Positions 43,587 through 54,190 are shown, counted from the stretch's first letter. The stretch is 64,000 bases of DNA from Syntrophobacteraceae bacterium (GCA_013314815.1 JABUEY010000001.1:1-64000); one strand, 5' to 3'. Notes: generated from the sequence alone by a model not told the origin. Translations and numbers: made by a program.

Positions 43587-43607
43587 CATATATTCGAGAA
43601 ATATATG
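43587..43607. promoter_or_regulatory. Perfect inverted repeat CATATATT-CGAGA-AATATATG between M20 and hut genes
   Basis: Two 8-base arms are perfectly complementary around a 5-base centre, in the 239-base gap between divergent genes (M20 on - and hutU on +). It is 68 bases before the M20 start and about 150 bases before hutU. AT-rich dyads of this kind are typical repressor sites (HutC-type operators are also AT-rich palindromes), but no regulator gene is adjacent. Confidence 0.6.
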
Positions 43608-43758
43608 AGGGGATGGAATGGATGTAAACTCACCCCACGGAGGACTCCGGGGAAATGTGAAGCAAAGGGCCCTTTTCCATCGGGTCAACGGCCCGGAGAT
43701 AAAAGAGCATGGAGGCATTTGAACATGCAGAACGGGAAATGAAGAGGAGGTGGATGAC

Positions 43759-45516
43759 GTGAACACATCTGGCCGGCAACGCCTGATCGAGGATCTGCAA
43801 ATCGGCTGCGGCAGAGCTCGAGCTGTGCGGGCTCCCCGTGGAACGCGGCTTCACTGCAGAGGATGGCAGCAGGAGGCGGCTCTCCGGATGCTGTGCAACA
43901 ATCTCGATCCGGACTGCGGCGAAAAGCCCGACGAACTCATCGTATACGGCGGCACGGGTCGAGCGGTTCGGGACTGGAACTGTTTCGATGCAGTCGTTCG
44001 CTCCCTGCTTGAACTCCAAAACGATGAAACACTCCTCATCCAGTCCGGAAAACCCGTTGGAATCCTCCAGACTCATACATGGTCCCCCCGGGTTCTTCTC
44101 GCGAACTCGAACCTCGTACCCCGCTGGGCCGATTGGGAGCACTTTCACGAACTCGAGCGGAAAGGCCTCATGATGTACGGCCAGATGACGGCGGGTTCCT
44201 GGATCTACATCGGCACACAGGGCATCCTCCAGGGCACCTACGAGACCTTTGCGTCCCTTGCCCGAATGCACTTTGCCGGCACACTCCGGGGGAAGATCGT
44301 CCTGAGTGCCGGTCTTGGCGGGATGGGGGGCGCGCAGCCTCTGGCCGTCACGATGAACGAGGGCGTGCTTGTCTGCGTGGAAGTGGATCGCGGTAGAATC
44401 CAGCGTCGCCAGGACACCCGTTACCTCGATACCTACACGGACAGTATCGAACAGGCTGTGCGGATGAGCAGAAACGCTGCTGAACAGGGGCGGCCGCTGT
44501 CGATCGGACTTCTCGGCAATGCGGCGGAGGTTCTTCCGAAAATGGTTGAATTCGACTTCATTCCGGACGTCGTCACCGACCAGACAAGCGCCCATGATGA
44601 ACTGAACGGTTATGTACCCATGGGAATCCCGTACGAGGAAGCCCTCCTGTTGCGAAAGTCGGATCCCGCGCTCTACATAGACATGGCGCTCGATTCCATG
44701 GCGGTTCACTGCCGTGCCATCCTCGACATGCGGGATCGGGGTTCCGCTGCATTCGACTACGGCAACAATCTGCGCGCCCAGGCTCACAGGAGAGGAGTTC
44801 ACAACGCCTTCGATTATCCCGGTTTTGTCCCGGCATACATCCGGCCGCTTTTCCTTGAAGGGGAAGGCCCTTTTCGCTGGGTGGCCCTATCGGGCGATCC
44901 CGAGGATATTACGATAACGGATGGCGCTCTCATGGAAGCCTTCCCGTACAAGGACCGCATGATCCGATGGCTTGACATGGCCCGGGAAAAGGTCGGGCAT
45001 ATGGGACTGCCGGCGCGTATCTGCTGGCTCGGCTGCGGCGAACGGGAAAGAGCGGGAAGAATCTTCAACGATCTTGTGCGAAAAGGCAGGGTCAAGGCTC
45101 CCCTTGTCATCGGCAGGGATCACCTGGACTGCGGTTCCGTGGCATCTCCCCACAGGGAGACGGAAGGGATGAAGGACGGGTCGGATATCGTCGCCGACTG
45201 GGCTGTATTGAACGCCATGGTCAACGTGGCCTCAGGGGCAAGCTGGGTCGCTTTCCACGACGGGGGCGGTGTGGGGATCGGCTATGCGCTGCACGCGGGG
45301 CAAGTCACGGTGGTCGATGGAACGGATGAAGGGGAACGTCGAGCCTCGACGGTCCTTCGCAATGATCCTGCAACGGGCATCCTTCGACATGCGGACGCCG
45401 GCTATGATCGGGCCGTGGAAGTGGCCGGGGAACGCGGAATCAAGATTCCGATGATCAACATGTTCCAGGATCCGCCATCGAAGCAACCCGCAGTTGGTGG
45501 AAAGACCCGATCATGA
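43759..45516 (+). CDS. hutU: Urocanate hydratase
   Basis: The 585-residue protein has the urocanase motifs: [49 protein letters not shown], the NAD-binding loop [12 protein letters not shown], and the catalytic Cys in CWLGCGERE. It hydrates urocanate to imidazolonepropionate. A GTG at 43759 is preferred: AGGAGG is 8 bases upstream, while the GTG at 43750 overlaps that site. The product is about 30 residues longer than many urocanases. The stop overlaps the hutI start (ATGA). Confidence 0.95.
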   Translation: MNTSGRQRLIEDLQIGCGRARAVRAPRGTRLHCRGWQQEAALRMLCNNLDPDCGEKPDELIVYGGTGRAVRDWNCFDAVVRSLLELQNDETLLIQSGKPVGILQTHTWSPRVLLANSNLVPRWADWEHFHELERKGLMMYGQMTAGSWIYIGTQGILQGTYETFASLARMHFAGTLRGKIVLSAGLGGMGGAQPLAVTMNEGVLVCVEVDRGRIQRRQDTRYLDTYTDSIEQAVRMSRNAAEQGRPLSIGLLGNAAEVLPKMVEFDFIPDVVTDQTSAHDELNGYVPMGIPYEEALLLRKSDPALYIDMALDSMAVHCRAILDMRDRGSAAFDYGNNLRAQAHRRGVHNAFDYPGFVPAYIRPLFLEGEGPFRWVALSGDPEDITITDGALMEAFPYKDRMIRWLDMAREKVGHMGLPARICWLGCGERERAGRIFNDLVRKGRVKAPLVIGRDHLDCGSVASPHRETEGMKDGSDIVADWAVLNAMVNVASGASWVAFHDGGGVGIGYALHAGQVTVVDGTDEGERRASTVLRNDPATGILRHADAGYDRAVEVAGERGIKIPMINMFQDPPSKQPAVGGKTRS

Positions 45517-46763
45517 ACAGGAAACTCTTCAGGAACGCCAGCATCTTTACTCCGGTCGACAGAGGAACCCCTCTTTCCGGAAAGGATCAGGGGAAGGTCG
45601 TCTGCCTGCCGAAAGGCGCCGTCTACTGTCGGTGCGGGGTGATCGAAGACATCGGCGAGGAACGGGAACTCCTGTCCAGGCTTTCCCCAAGCCAGGTCGA
45701 TGTGGAGATCGACTGCGGCGGACGATGTGTCATCCCCGGCTTCGTCGACTCGCACACACATATGTGCTTTGCAAAAAGGAGAGAAGAGGAATTCAACCTG
45801 AGGCTCGACGGGGTCGAATACCTCGAAATTCTTCGCCGGGGCGGCGGCATTCTCTCTTCGGTTCGTGCGGTGAGAGCTTCCTCGGAAGACGAACTCCACA
45901 CGGTGACAAAACAGCTTGCCCTGTCTGCACTCCGTCTCGGAACGACCACAGTCGAAATCAAGAGCGGCTATGGGCTGGATGTCGAGTCGGAACTGAAGAT
46001 GCTGCGGGTGATCCGGCGAATCGGCCGGGAGACTCCGCTGGATGTCGTCGCCACCTTTCTTGGCGCTCACGCCGTACCCGAGGAATTCTCGACAACGCCG
46101 GACGACTACGTGAACCTGGTCATCCAGGAGATGATCCCGGCTGTTTCAGCCCAGGGGATCGCCCGGTTTTGTGATGTCTTTTGCGAAAAGGGAATTTTCA
46201 CGGTGGATCAGAGCCGAAGAATCCTGGAAACCGCCCGCACCGCCGGCCTCGCTCCAAAAATCCATGCAGATGAAGTCCACGACCTTGGAGGATCGGCGTT
46301 GGCGGCCGAGTTGAAGGCGGTGTCCGCGGAACATCTCCTCCGCGCCAGCGATGCGAACATTCGTGCCATGGCACGGGCGGGCGTCGTGGGAGTGCTTCTG
46401 CCTGCGACAGCCTACAGCCTGAAAAAGGCTTATGCGCCAGGCCGCAGGATGATCGAATCCGGTCTGCCCGTCGCCATCGCAACCGACTGCAATCCGGGCA
46501 CAAGCTACACCGAATCCATGCCTTTCGTGTTCGGTCTTTCCGTTCTCCAGATGCACCTTTCGGTATCCGAAGCCCTTGTTGCGTCGACAATCAACGCCGC
46601 ACACGCCATCGGGATGTCCGAGTACGCCGGGAGCCTCGATGTCGGCAAGAAGGCGGATCTGCTTCTTCTCGACGGAGACAGCCCGGCCATCCTGGCGTAT
46701 CATGCTGGTGTATCTCCAGTCGTGCAGGTCTACAAACAGGCGGAACCTGTGCATGAAACTTAG
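45513..46763 (+). CDS. hutI: Imidazolonepropionase
   Basis: The 416-residue amidohydrolase has the HutI metal motif DSHTHMCF, the RTREEF-like stretch here [40 protein letters not shown] and the late TDCNPG. It opens the ring of imidazolonepropionate to N-formimino-glutamate. Length and start are normal; the ATG overlaps the hutU stop, showing translational coupling. hutH follows 75 bases later. Confidence 0.95.
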   Translation: MNRKLFRNASIFTPVDRGTPLSGKDQGKVVCLPKGAVYCRCGVIEDIGEERELLSRLSPSQVDVEIDCGGRCVIPGFVDSHTHMCFAKRREEEFNLRLDGVEYLEILRRGGGILSSVRAVRASSEDELHTVTKQLALSALRLGTTTVEIKSGYGLDVESELKMLRVIRRIGRETPLDVVATFLGAHAVPEEFSTTPDDYVNLVIQEMIPAVSAQGIARFCDVFCEKGIFTVDQSRRILETARTAGLAPKIHADEVHDLGGSALAAELKAVSAEHLLRASDANIRAMARAGVVGVLLPATAYSLKKAYAPGRRMIESGLPVAIATDCNPGTSYTESMPFVFGLSVLQMHLSVSEALVASTINAAHAIGMSEYAGSLDVGKKADLLLLDGDSPAILAYHAGVSPVVQVYKQAEPVHET

Positions 46764-46838
46764 AAACAGGCCTTGCGAACTGACGGCCTTGTCCCGGCCG
46801 GGATCCAGGTTCTGCGCCATACGGGAGAGGATCGATCG

Positions 46839-48368
46839 ATGAAAGAAATCATACTCGGCATGGACGGCATGACCCTGGAAGACCTGGCGGCCATTGCGAG
46901 GGAAGGCGCCGCGGTTCGCCTTTCGACGGAATCGGAACTCAGCATCACCAAATCACGGAGGCTGGTGGAGAGATGGCTCCGTGAGGGGAGAATCCTCTAT
47001 GGTGTGACGACCGGGTTCGGAGCTCTCAGCAATGTCGTCATCCCTCCACGGGACGCCGAGCTCCTGCAGAAGAACGTGCTCATGAGCCATGCGGCGGGCG
47101 TAGGAGATCCCCTTGCCGAGGAGATCGTTCGTGCTATGATGGCTCTTCGCGCAAAGGACCTGGCAAGGGGGCATTCGGGTATACGCCTCCAGACGGTCGA
47201 GCGGCTCCTGGACCTGCTCAACCTTGGCATTCTGCCGGTTGTACCCGAAAAGGGGTCCGTGGGTGCGAGCGGAGACCTCGCCCCCCTGGCCCACATGTCC
47301 CTGGTTCTGATCGGCCTCGGGGAAGCCTTCCACCGGGGAAAAAGAATGTCCGGAGCCGATGCGCTCGCCCAATGCGGCCTTCAACCGCTGGAACTGGAAG
47401 CCGCGGAGGGGCTTGCCCTCGTCAACGGCACACAGATGACTGCCGCCGTGGGGGGCCTTGCCGTTCATGACGCCGAGCGGCTTTCCTCGACAGCCGACCT
47501 TGCCGCGGCCATGAGCCTCGAAGTGCTCCTGGGCAGCCGAACCGAGTTCGATCCGCGGATTCACCATGTGAGGCCTCATCCCGGGCAGGGATTCACGGCC
47601 GACAACCTGCGCCGCATCACACAGGGCAGTGAAATCATTTCCTATCATAAAGACTGTGGAAGGATCCAGGATGCCTATACTCTCCGATGCTCGCCCCAGG
47701 TGCATGGAGCCACCCGGGATGCCATTGCCTATGCGCGCCGGGTCCTCGAAACGGAGATGAATTCTTCGACGAACAACCCGCTGATCTTCGCCGATTCCGA
47801 GGAACTGCTGCTGGGAGGCAATTTCCACGGTCAACCCGTCGGGCTTGCGCTGGACTTTCTATGCATGGCGGTGGCTGAACTGGCCAACATATCCGAAAGA
47901 CGCATCGAACGGCTGGTCAATCCTCAACTGAGCGGACTTCCGGCCTTTCTGGTGAAGGAAGGAGGACTCCATTCGGGCTTCATGATCGCCCAGTACACGG
48001 CGGCGGCACTCGTCTCGGAAAACAAGATCCTCTCGCACCCCGCCTGCGTGGATTCCATTCCCACGTCGGCCAACAAGGAAGACCACGTGCCCATGAGTCC
48101 CATTTCAGCCCGCAAGGCAAGGGAAATCGTACAAAACGCGGAACACGTCATCGCGATCGAACTCCTCTGCGGCGCTCAAGGACTCGACCTGTTCACCAAT
48201 CTCAAGCCGGGCGAAGGAACCCTCGCCGCCTACAGGGTTATTCGCAGCACGGTTCCACACCTCGAAAAGGACCGGGTGCTCTCGCGGGATATCGATGCCA
48301 TGGTAGGCCTGATCAGGGAAGGGATTTTGCTGCACGAGGTTGAACAAGTCATCGGAGAGCTGCACTGA
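46839..48368 (+). CDS. hutH: Histidine ammonia-lyase
   Basis: The 509-residue protein has the Ala-Ser-Gly triad in GSVGASGDLAPLAH that forms the MIO cofactor, plus YGVTTGFG near the N-terminus, NGTQM, and NSSTNNPL and GNFHGQP, all HutH hallmarks. It removes ammonia from histidine to give urocanate. The ATG at 46839 follows GAGAGGA and gives the normal family length; an in-frame ATG at 46773 is too close to hutI. It is the last of three hut genes; no gene for formiminoglutamate breakdown follows. Confidence 0.96.
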   Translation: MKEIILGMDGMTLEDLAAIAREGAAVRLSTESELSITKSRRLVERWLREGRILYGVTTGFGALSNVVIPPRDAELLQKNVLMSHAAGVGDPLAEEIVRAMMALRAKDLARGHSGIRLQTVERLLDLLNLGILPVVPEKGSVGASGDLAPLAHMSLVLIGLGEAFHRGKRMSGADALAQCGLQPLELEAAEGLALVNGTQMTAAVGGLAVHDAERLSSTADLAAAMSLEVLLGSRTEFDPRIHHVRPHPGQGFTADNLRRITQGSEIISYHKDCGRIQDAYTLRCSPQVHGATRDAIAYARRVLETEMNSSTNNPLIFADSEELLLGGNFHGQPVGLALDFLCMAVAELANISERRIERLVNPQLSGLPAFLVKEGGLHSGFMIAQYTAAALVSENKILSHPACVDSIPTSANKEDHVPMSPISARKAREIVQNAEHVIAIELLCGAQGLDLFTNLKPGEGTLAAYRVIRSTVPHLEKDRVLSRDIDAMVGLIREGILLHEVEQVIGELH

Positions 48369-48378
48369 CCTCATGCAG

Positions 48379-48397
48379 GCAGGGGGTAAACCCCTGC
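48379..48397 (+). terminator. Probable hairpin terminator of the hut operon
   Basis: GCAGGGG and CCCCTGC pair perfectly around the loop GTAAA, 10 bases after the hutH stop. No T run follows, so it may be a weak or Rho-assisted end. Confidence 0.45.
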
Positions 48398-48563
48398 AGC
48401 GCGTCAGACCGGGCAGGAGAGCCAGGGTCTCGTTGCCGCCGCATCCACGTTCCTCCCCGGTTTGCTCTATACACGAACACGAAGGTTGCCATTGGCAACG
48501 CATAGAATCCAGGATGCGCCGGCACGGGTCCAAGGCGGGAGGGTGCCGACGCGGGCATGCGCC

Positions 48564-49016
48564 CTATTCGGCCCTGCCGTGAGTCCTTTCGCTGAAGATG
48601 TAGATGCCATCCTTGAAAGCGTCCTGGAATTTTTCACAGACTTCCACGACGGCATCCTCTATTTCGGGTGAGTAACTGATACGGATGAGCAGGGAGTAGC
48701 TGTCCGTCAGCACATCGGGGTCCGGGTGCCGCCTGATCTGGAGCATCTGCGGCCCTGGGTGATAGGAAACCAGCCATTTGAATGCCTGCTTCACATACCC
48801 GAGCGGTGACGAAGAACGTTTGTTTTCAACACGATACAGGGAATAATCCGCAAAATGCATGGCTTCCTTCCCGTCCACGTAGACCCTGAACCGCCCCCCT
48901 CCCTTTTCCAGCCTGCACCGGACCAGGGGTTCCAGCCTGCCCATCAACTCCTTGATGAAAGGGTCGAGCGGGTCTTGTCTGTCCCAGACGGTTAGCTTCA
49001 CGGACTGCCCTTCCAT
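48564..49016 (-). CDS. Conserved-looking protein of unknown function
   Basis: The 150-residue protein starts MEGQSVKLTVWDRQDPLD; a weak GGGGAT lies just upstream. It has no membrane segment, signal peptide or cysteine motif beyond scattered residues. The sequence has balanced amino-acid use with GRFRVYVDGKE and SYSLLIRISYSPEIEDAVVEV, consistent with a small alpha-beta protein. It stands alone between the hut operon and the NlpC/P60 gene and I do not recognise the family. Confidence 0.6.
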   Translation of the reverse strand: MEGQSVKLTVWDRQDPLDPFIKELMGRLEPLVRCRLEKGGGRFRVYVDGKEAMHFADYSLYRVENKRSSSPLGYVKQAFKWLVSYHPGPQMLQIRRHPDPDVLTDSYSLLIRISYSPEIEDAVVEVCEKFQDAFKDGIYIFSERTHGRAE

Positions 49017-49323
49017 AGATCCCCTCTTCCAACGGTTAACGCTCCGACTCCGCTTCCCTGCAATACCTGCGCGCCTGCCTTACTTCCACTCTGCACGGAT
49101 TCAGTCTATTCCAACTGGGAAAAGGATTCCAGCCAAAAAGTGGTCTGCTGAACCAACCGCGGCTCCAGGGCTTCGGGTCTTTTCATTCCATGGATTGCAA
49201 TTGTTTCGAAAACTCTGGTAAGAGTATTCGCGCAGGTGTTCGGACCACTGCTTGTTCCGGCACCTGAAGGGTCAAGAAAAGTGCACCGCCTTCCATGGGA
49301 TAAACGGCAAAAAGAAACGAATC
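49017..49323. other. Divergent intergenic region, unknown protein / NlpC lipoprotein
   Basis: About 305 bases with no supportable gene. I see no strong promoter or repeat in it. Confidence 0.4.
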
Positions 49324-50742
49324 ATGGAGAAAATTTTCCGGAATTTCCTTCTTCTCGGCTGCCTGATCGCGGTTTCGAACTGCGTGTCGAGTCCTGAAGT
49401 GATCAGGGATATCCGGGTACTGCCGCAGAGTCATCGCCATTACCTGGATGCAGAATCAGCGGACCACCCCCTGTTGACTCCGGAAGAACATCGGTGCGCG
49501 GTGGAAAGGTTTCAGGCAGCCTGTTTTTCGCCCTGGCACCGGGACGCTCCCGTCCATCCGAAGGAAGAGCTGGCGCTCCCATTCCTTAAAACGGCATTGA
49601 ATCCCGGTTATGGCGAGAACAAAAGGAGGCATTCCAGGGAATGGGTGGAATCCCTGGAACACAATGCCTGTCTCGAAGACTATCCCAACAGGGTGTTCAG
49701 AGCCATAACCGTGGACAATGCAGATCTGAGAGTCCTGCCGACCCACAGGCCCCATTTTACCAGTCCAGGCGGCCCGGGCACCGGCTTCCCTTTCGATCAT
49801 CTTCAGAACTCCTCGATTCATGTGCATACTCCCGTGCTCGTCACCCACGCATCCCGGGATAAATCCTGGCTCTTCGTTGAATCCCACACGGGTGCCGGAT
49901 GGATCGCCGCAAGGGATATTGCGGCGGTCGATCCGATTTTCATCAGCTGCTGGCAGGATCATCGCCTGCTGGCCGTCCTGAAGGATGAAACTCCCATTTA
50001 TGATGAAGCGGGCGTGTTTCTCTTCATGGCGGGCATCGGTGCCTTCTTTCCCCTGGTCGATAAAGATCGCGAACGATACTGCATCCTTGCCGCGACACCC
50101 GACGAAGACCGGAACGCACGGATTCGCCGCGCATGGGTGGATTCGGCCGCCGTCCGGCCCATGCCCCTGCCTCCGACTCAAGCCGACGTCGCTTCCCTGG
50201 CCGATGAACTTCTGAACAAACCCTACGGCTGGGGAGGCCTTTACCGCAACAGGGACTGTTCATCCACTTTGAAGGACCTTTTTACCCCTTTCGGCATATG
50301 GCTCCCAAGACACTCCTCGCACCAGGCAACCGAATCCGGGTTCTATATCGATCTCACCCCCCTGTCCTCCGAAAGCAAGAAACAAACGATCCTCGAAGAG
50401 GGAATCCCCTTCTTCACTCTGCTCTGGCTGGAAGGACACATCATGCTGTACGTGGGGAAACAGGATGGAGAACCCATCGTCTTTCACAACATGTGGGGAA
50501 TCAAAACGCGGAACATTCTCGGCCGGGAAGGCAGGAAGATCGTGGGGCACGCGGCCCTGACCACGCTTCACCCGGGAACGGACCTGCCCGACGTGGATCG
50601 CCCGGCAGCCAACCTTCTCACACGCATCAAAGGAATGACCCTGCTTGTCGACCCTGGCGGCACCGTCACGACAAGCCTGCCGGCACCTGCATCTCCTTTC
50701 GCTGAAGATCTTTTCGGCCCGCCGGACAGGAACGATCCGTAA
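49324..50742 (+). CDS. NlpC/P60 peptidoglycan endopeptidase with SH3b domains, probable lipoprotein
   Basis: The 472-residue protein has a signal peptide (FLLLGCLIAVSNC) with a possible lipobox ending in Cys; Asn at -1 is unusual. The middle (about residues 100-280) holds two SH3b-like segments (AITVDNADLRVLPT..., SWLFVESHTGAGWI). The C-terminal NlpC/P60 domain has YGWGGLYRNRDCSSTLKDLF (catalytic Cys), GHIMLYVG (catalytic His) and FHNMWG. Such enzymes cut gamma-D-Glu-diamino acid bonds in peptidoglycan stem peptides. An N-terminal extension before the SH3 region matches the multi-domain form known from Desulfovibrio. The ATG at 49324 starts the signal peptide. Confidence 0.87.
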   Translation: MEKIFRNFLLLGCLIAVSNCVSSPEVIRDIRVLPQSHRHYLDAESADHPLLTPEEHRCAVERFQAACFSPWHRDAPVHPKEELALPFLKTALNPGYGENKRRHSREWVESLEHNACLEDYPNRVFRAITVDNADLRVLPTHRPHFTSPGGPGTGFPFDHLQNSSIHVHTPVLVTHASRDKSWLFVESHTGAGWIAARDIAAVDPIFISCWQDHRLLAVLKDETPIYDEAGVFLFMAGIGAFFPLVDKDRERYCILAATPDEDRNARIRRAWVDSAAVRPMPLPPTQADVASLADELLNKPYGWGGLYRNRDCSSTLKDLFTPFGIWLPRHSSHQATESGFYIDLTPLSSESKKQTILEEGIPFFTLLWLEGHIMLYVGKQDGEPIVFHNMWGIKTRNILGREGRKIVGHAALTTLHPGTDLPDVDRPAANLLTRIKGMTLLVDPGGTVTTSLPAPASPFAEDLFGPPDRNDP

Positions 50743-50781
50743 TAAATCCTGCTCGAAGCTATACGATCCCGTTCCGTCAGC

Positions 50782-51093
50782 TTGTCCATGAAGACAGATC
50801 TCAAGACACTCCCCGCTTTCCCGCTCCGCACGAATAACGCATATCGCCATTGCTGCCCCCGCAGTCCAACCGACTTTTCCGTTTACAGCAGTTTGCGATC
50901 TGGATGCTTGAAGATCGAGGAGAAGAAAGAAACTTCGGCATACGACGAGGAAGAAGTGGAACTCGACGGAAGCCTCCCGGATGAACTTGAAGGACTTCCA
51001 GCGGAAATGTCCGTGGAAACGGACGATGAAACTTTCACGAATCTTCCCGCCGAAACGTCTGTTTCCATGAATGAAAACTCCGGGCCGCAATGA
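50782..51093 (+). CDS. Doubtful small acidic ORF
   Basis: A 103-codon frame whose second half is strongly acidic (DEEEVELDGSLPDELEGL, then SVETDDETF). The composition is protein-like, but there is no clear ribosome site, no recognised family, and the first half looks like noise. It lies in a 396-base gap between the NlpC gene and ruvB. Confidence 0.25.
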   Translation: MSMKTDLKTLPAFPLRTNNAYRHCCPRSPTDFSVYSSLRSGCLKIEEKKETSAYDEEEVELDGSLPDELEGLPAEMSVETDDETFTNLPAETSVSMNENSGPQ

Positions 51094-51138
51094 TCCGCAC
51101 CGCAGGTCGATATGGTTCGAGGATCCTGGGGTAGCAGG

Positions 51139-52164
51139 CTAGAAGAGCCCGAGCTGCCGGCCCGCTCGAAACGAAAACCCCAGGTGTTCGTAGGCCAGGC
51201 GAGTGGCAAGGCGCCCACGAGGCGTTTTGTTCAGAAAACCCTCCTGGATGAGATAGGGTTCATAGACATCTTCGATGGTATCCTTTTCCTCGGATACGGC
51301 TGCCGCCAGGGTTTCGATGCCTACGGGCCCCCCGTCGTACTTTTCGATAATAGTGGAAAGGATCTTGCGATCCATGGCGTCGAATCCCCTTTCGTCGACA
51401 TCGAGCATCTTGAGGGCCTGGTCGGCGACATCCCGCGTGACTTTTCCGTCCGCCCGGACCTCGGCGAAGTCACGCACCCTGCGAAGCAGACGATTGGCGA
51501 TGCGCGGCGTACCTCTTGATCGACGGGCGATTTCGAGAGCTCCGTGCGGGTCCACTGGAATTCCCAGTATCGCCGCAGATCGAGACACGATGAGGCTGAG
51601 TTCGTCCACCCTGTAGAATTCGAGCCTGAGAGTGACTCCAAACCTGTCACGAAGCGGCGGCGAAAGCAGGCCCGCCCGCGTGGTGGCTCCAACCAGGGTA
51701 AATGCGGGCAGGTCAAGCTTGATCGTCCTGGCGGATGGTCCCTGGCCGATGATGATATCCAACTGGAAGTCTTCCATGGCCGGGTAGAGGATCTCCTCCA
51801 CCACATGGTTCAGCCGGTGGATTTCATCGATGAAGAGCACATCTCCCGCCTCGAGGTTGGTCAGGATGGCGGCAAGATCCCCGGGCCGCTCGATCACCGG
51901 CCCTGAAGTGCTCCTCATGCTCACTCCCATCTCGTTGCTGATCACCGCGGCAAGAGACGTCTTTCCCAGGCCCGGGCATCCGTGGAAAAGCACATGGTCG
52001 AGCGGTTCGCCACGCTGCCTGGCCGCCTCGATGAAAACGGCCAGGTTTTCTTTCACCGTCTGCTGCCCGATGTACTCATCAAGGCGCCTCGGCCTCAGGC
52101 TGTTTTCGACAGGCAGGTCGTCATCATGAGGTCTGGATTCGATCACCCGGTCCACCCTGTCCAT
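51139..52164 (-). CDS. ruvB: Holliday junction DNA helicase RuvB
   Basis: The 341-residue AAA+ protein has [13 protein letters not shown], Walker [12 protein letters not shown], Walker [13 protein letters not shown], and the sensor/arginine-finger region [18 protein letters not shown], followed by a C-terminal winged helix ([20 protein letters not shown]). RuvB hexamers drive branch migration with RuvA. Length is normal. It is the last gene of the rlmE-yebC-ruvC-ruvA-ruvB run, 136 bases after ruvA. Confidence 0.97.
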   Translation of the reverse strand: MDRVDRVIESRPHDDDLPVENSLRPRRLDEYIGQQTVKENLAVFIEAARQRGEPLDHVLFHGCPGLGKTSLAAVISNEMGVSMRSTSGPVIERPGDLAAILTNLEAGDVLFIDEIHRLNHVVEEILYPAMEDFQLDIIIGQGPSARTIKLDLPAFTLVGATTRAGLLSPPLRDRFGVTLRLEFYRVDELSLIVSRSAAILGIPVDPHGALEIARRSRGTPRIANRLLRRVRDFAEVRADGKVTRDVADQALKMLDVDERGFDAMDRKILSTIIEKYDGGPVGIETLAAAVSEEKDTIEDVYEPYLIQEGFLNKTPRGRLATRLAYEHLGFSFRAGRQLGLF

Positions 52165-52300
52165 GACACCCTCTCAACGCTCGTCTTTGCTCCAGATGCC
52201 GCCCGGCCCACCCACGGGCATTCTGCCTGCGTCCCCGCGCGCCCCATCCATGCCATCCTAAGGCATTCTATCTCCATTATGAGAAATCACGCACATCTTT

Positions 52301-52894
52301 TTAAGCCAGCTGCCTGAGGGCTTCCTTGAGGAGCTTTTCCACGGGGTGTCCTTCTCCCAGCGACTGGACCACCCGGGTCAGGGCCTTTTGAGCCTCCGAA
52401 GGCCGGTAGCCGAGGTTGATCAAGGCGGAAAAGGCGTCTGAATAGCCCTCATCCACACAGACCCCGGAAGGTTCGATGTCGACGTCCTTCTGGATCTTCA
52501 ACCTGTCTCGAAGTTCCAGCAGGATACGTTCGGCTATCTTCTTGCCGATTCCCGGAATGTTGCGCAGGCGCGACAGGTCGTTGTGGCCCACAACCCGCCT
52601 CAGTTCATCGGGGCTGATACCCGAGAGGATGTTCACCGCCAGCCGCGGTCCTACTCCGTTGACCGTCACGAGGTACAGGAACATCTCCCTTTCCGATGCG
52701 GTTCGGAAACCGAAGAGCTGAATGGCATCGTCTCGAACATGAGTGTGAATATGCAGGGACACAGTCTGCCCGGGCGGAGGCAGGTCGTAGAATGTGCTCA
52801 GAGGAACCTGCACCACATAGCCTACACCGTGGACATCCACGACGATGTGGTCGGGAGCCTTATGCCTGAGCTTTCCTTCCAGGTGACCGATCAT
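52301..52894 (-). CDS. ruvA: Holliday junction branch migration protein RuvA
   Basis: The 197-residue protein begins MIGHLEGKL, the usual RuvA start, with VVDVHGVGYVV, YLVTVNGVGPRLA and NIPGIGKKIAERILLEL (two helix-hairpin-helix motifs), then a C-terminal domain ending GEGHPVEKLLKEALRQL that binds RuvB. The ATG at 52894 overlaps the ruvC stop (ATGA). A longer open frame upstream is a shadow of ruvC. Confidence 0.96.
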   Translation of the reverse strand: MIGHLEGKLRHKAPDHIVVDVHGVGYVVQVPLSTFYDLPPPGQTVSLHIHTHVRDDAIQLFGFRTASEREMFLYLVTVNGVGPRLAVNILSGISPDELRRVVGHNDLSRLRNIPGIGKKIAERILLELRDRLKIQKDVDIEPSGVCVDEGYSDAFSALINLGYRPSEAQKALTRVVQSLGEGHPVEKLLKEALRQLA

Positions 52895-53394
52895 GACCTT
52901 TGACCCGGTTCCCAGCGAAGTCTTGAAGATCGCGTATTGAGATGGCACACGGCCACTGCGAGAGCGTCGGCGGCATTGGGATCGATGGAGTCGCGCAGTC
53001 CGAACAGGTACCGAATCATCTCCATAACCTGGTTCTTTCCCGCCTTGCCGTATCCTACAACGGCCTGTTTGATCTGGAGGGCGCTGTACTCGTACACGAC
53101 GAGCCCCGAATTGACTCCGGCGAGTATGGCGGCTCCCCGCGCCTGGCCCAGCCTCAGAGCGCTCTTTACGTTCTTGGCAAAAAACACGTCCTCTACCGCC
53201 ATACATTCGGGCCGGTTATCGTCGATGATGGTCATGAGCTGCCCGTAGATGATCTTCAGGCGGTCAGGGAAGAGCAGACCCGGGGAGATCCTGAGGGCTC
53301 CATTGGCCACGTGGCGAAGATGAGTCCCGTCGCCTTCCACAATCCCATACCCCGTACAGCGCGAACCGGGGTCAATGCCGATGGCACGGATCAT
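52891..53394 (-). CDS. ruvC: Crossover junction endodeoxyribonuclease RuvC
   Basis: The 167-residue protein has the four catalytic acids in AIGIDPGS, AVEDVFF and the late DPNAADALAVAVCH region. It resolves Holliday junctions together with RuvAB. ATG 53394 (MIRAIGIDPG) is preferred to the ATG two codons earlier. Its stop overlaps the ruvA start, showing coupling. Confidence 0.96.
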   Translation of the reverse strand: MIRAIGIDPGSRCTGYGIVEGDGTHLRHVANGALRISPGLLFPDRLKIIYGQLMTIIDDNRPECMAVEDVFFAKNVKSALRLGQARGAAILAGVNSGLVVYEYSALQIKQAVVGYGKAGKNQVMEMIRYLFGLRDSIDPNAADALAVAVCHLNTRSSRLRWEPGQRS

Positions 53395-53429
53395 AAGCAT
53401 CCAGGTTGTAAAGCGAATTCACGCAACTC

Positions 53430-54179
53430 TCACGCGCTCGCATCGAGAATTTCGTCCGGGATATCAAAATTGGCATAGGCATGCTGGACATCGTCGGAAT
53501 CCTCGAGGGCGTCCATCAGCTTGAGCAACTGCTGGGCCACCTTTTCATCCGAGATGGGAACAGTGGTCTGGGGCACCATGGTGATCTCGGCCAGTTCGTA
53601 GGAGAAGCCCTTTTCGTCGAAGACGTTCTTGACCGCCGCGAAATCCTCGATGGCCGTGGTCACCTCGAACTGATCGCCCTGGTCCTTCACGTCCTCCGCT
53701 CCAGCCTCCAGAGCCGCTTCCATCAGTTCTTCCTCGGACACCGCGTCCTTATTGAATACAATGCTGCCCTTCTTGCTGAACATCCAGGCGACGCACCCCG
53801 CCTCCCCCAGGCTCCCTCCGTTCTTGCTGAAGATATGGCGGATATCGCTGGCGGCGCGGTTCCGGTTGTCCGTCATTACATCCACCAGTATGGCCACTCC
53901 ACCGGGGCCGTACCCCTCGTAATTGATCTCCTCGTAATTCGCCCCTTCCAGTTCTCCGACACCCTTCTTGATCGCCCGTTCGATGTTGTCCTTGGGCATG
54001 TTTTCGGCCTTGGCCGCCAGTATGGCCGCTCGAAGCCGCGGATTGCTGTCAGGGCTCCCCCCGCCCATCCGGGCGGATACCATGATCTCCTTGATGAGCT
54101 TGGTAAAGATCTTGCCGCGCTTGGCGTCGGCGGCTCCTTTCTTGTGGCGGATGGTACTCCACTTCGAATGACCCGACAT
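53430..54179 (-). CDS. yebC: YebC/PmpR-family DNA-binding / translation-associated protein
   Basis: The 249-residue protein starts [28 protein letters not shown], the highly conserved YebC start, with [28 protein letters not shown] and [13 protein letters not shown]. Homologues have been described as transcriptional regulators and, for some, as ribosome-associated factors. It sits directly upstream of ruvC, the common order in bacteria, with only 35 bases between. Length is normal. Confidence 0.96.
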   Translation of the reverse strand: MSGHSKWSTIRHKKGAADAKRGKIFTKLIKEIMVSARMGGGSPDSNPRLRAAILAAKAENMPKDNIERAIKKGVGELEGANYEEINYEGYGPGGVAILVDVMTDNRNRAASDIRHIFSKNGGSLGEAGCVAWMFSKKGSIVFNKDAVSEEELMEAALEAGAEDVKDQGDQFEVTTAIEDFAAVKNVFDEKGFSYELAEITMVPQTTVPISDEKVAQQLLKLMDALEDSDDVQHAYANFDIPDEILDASA

Positions 54180-54190
54180 GAAACGTCCTC

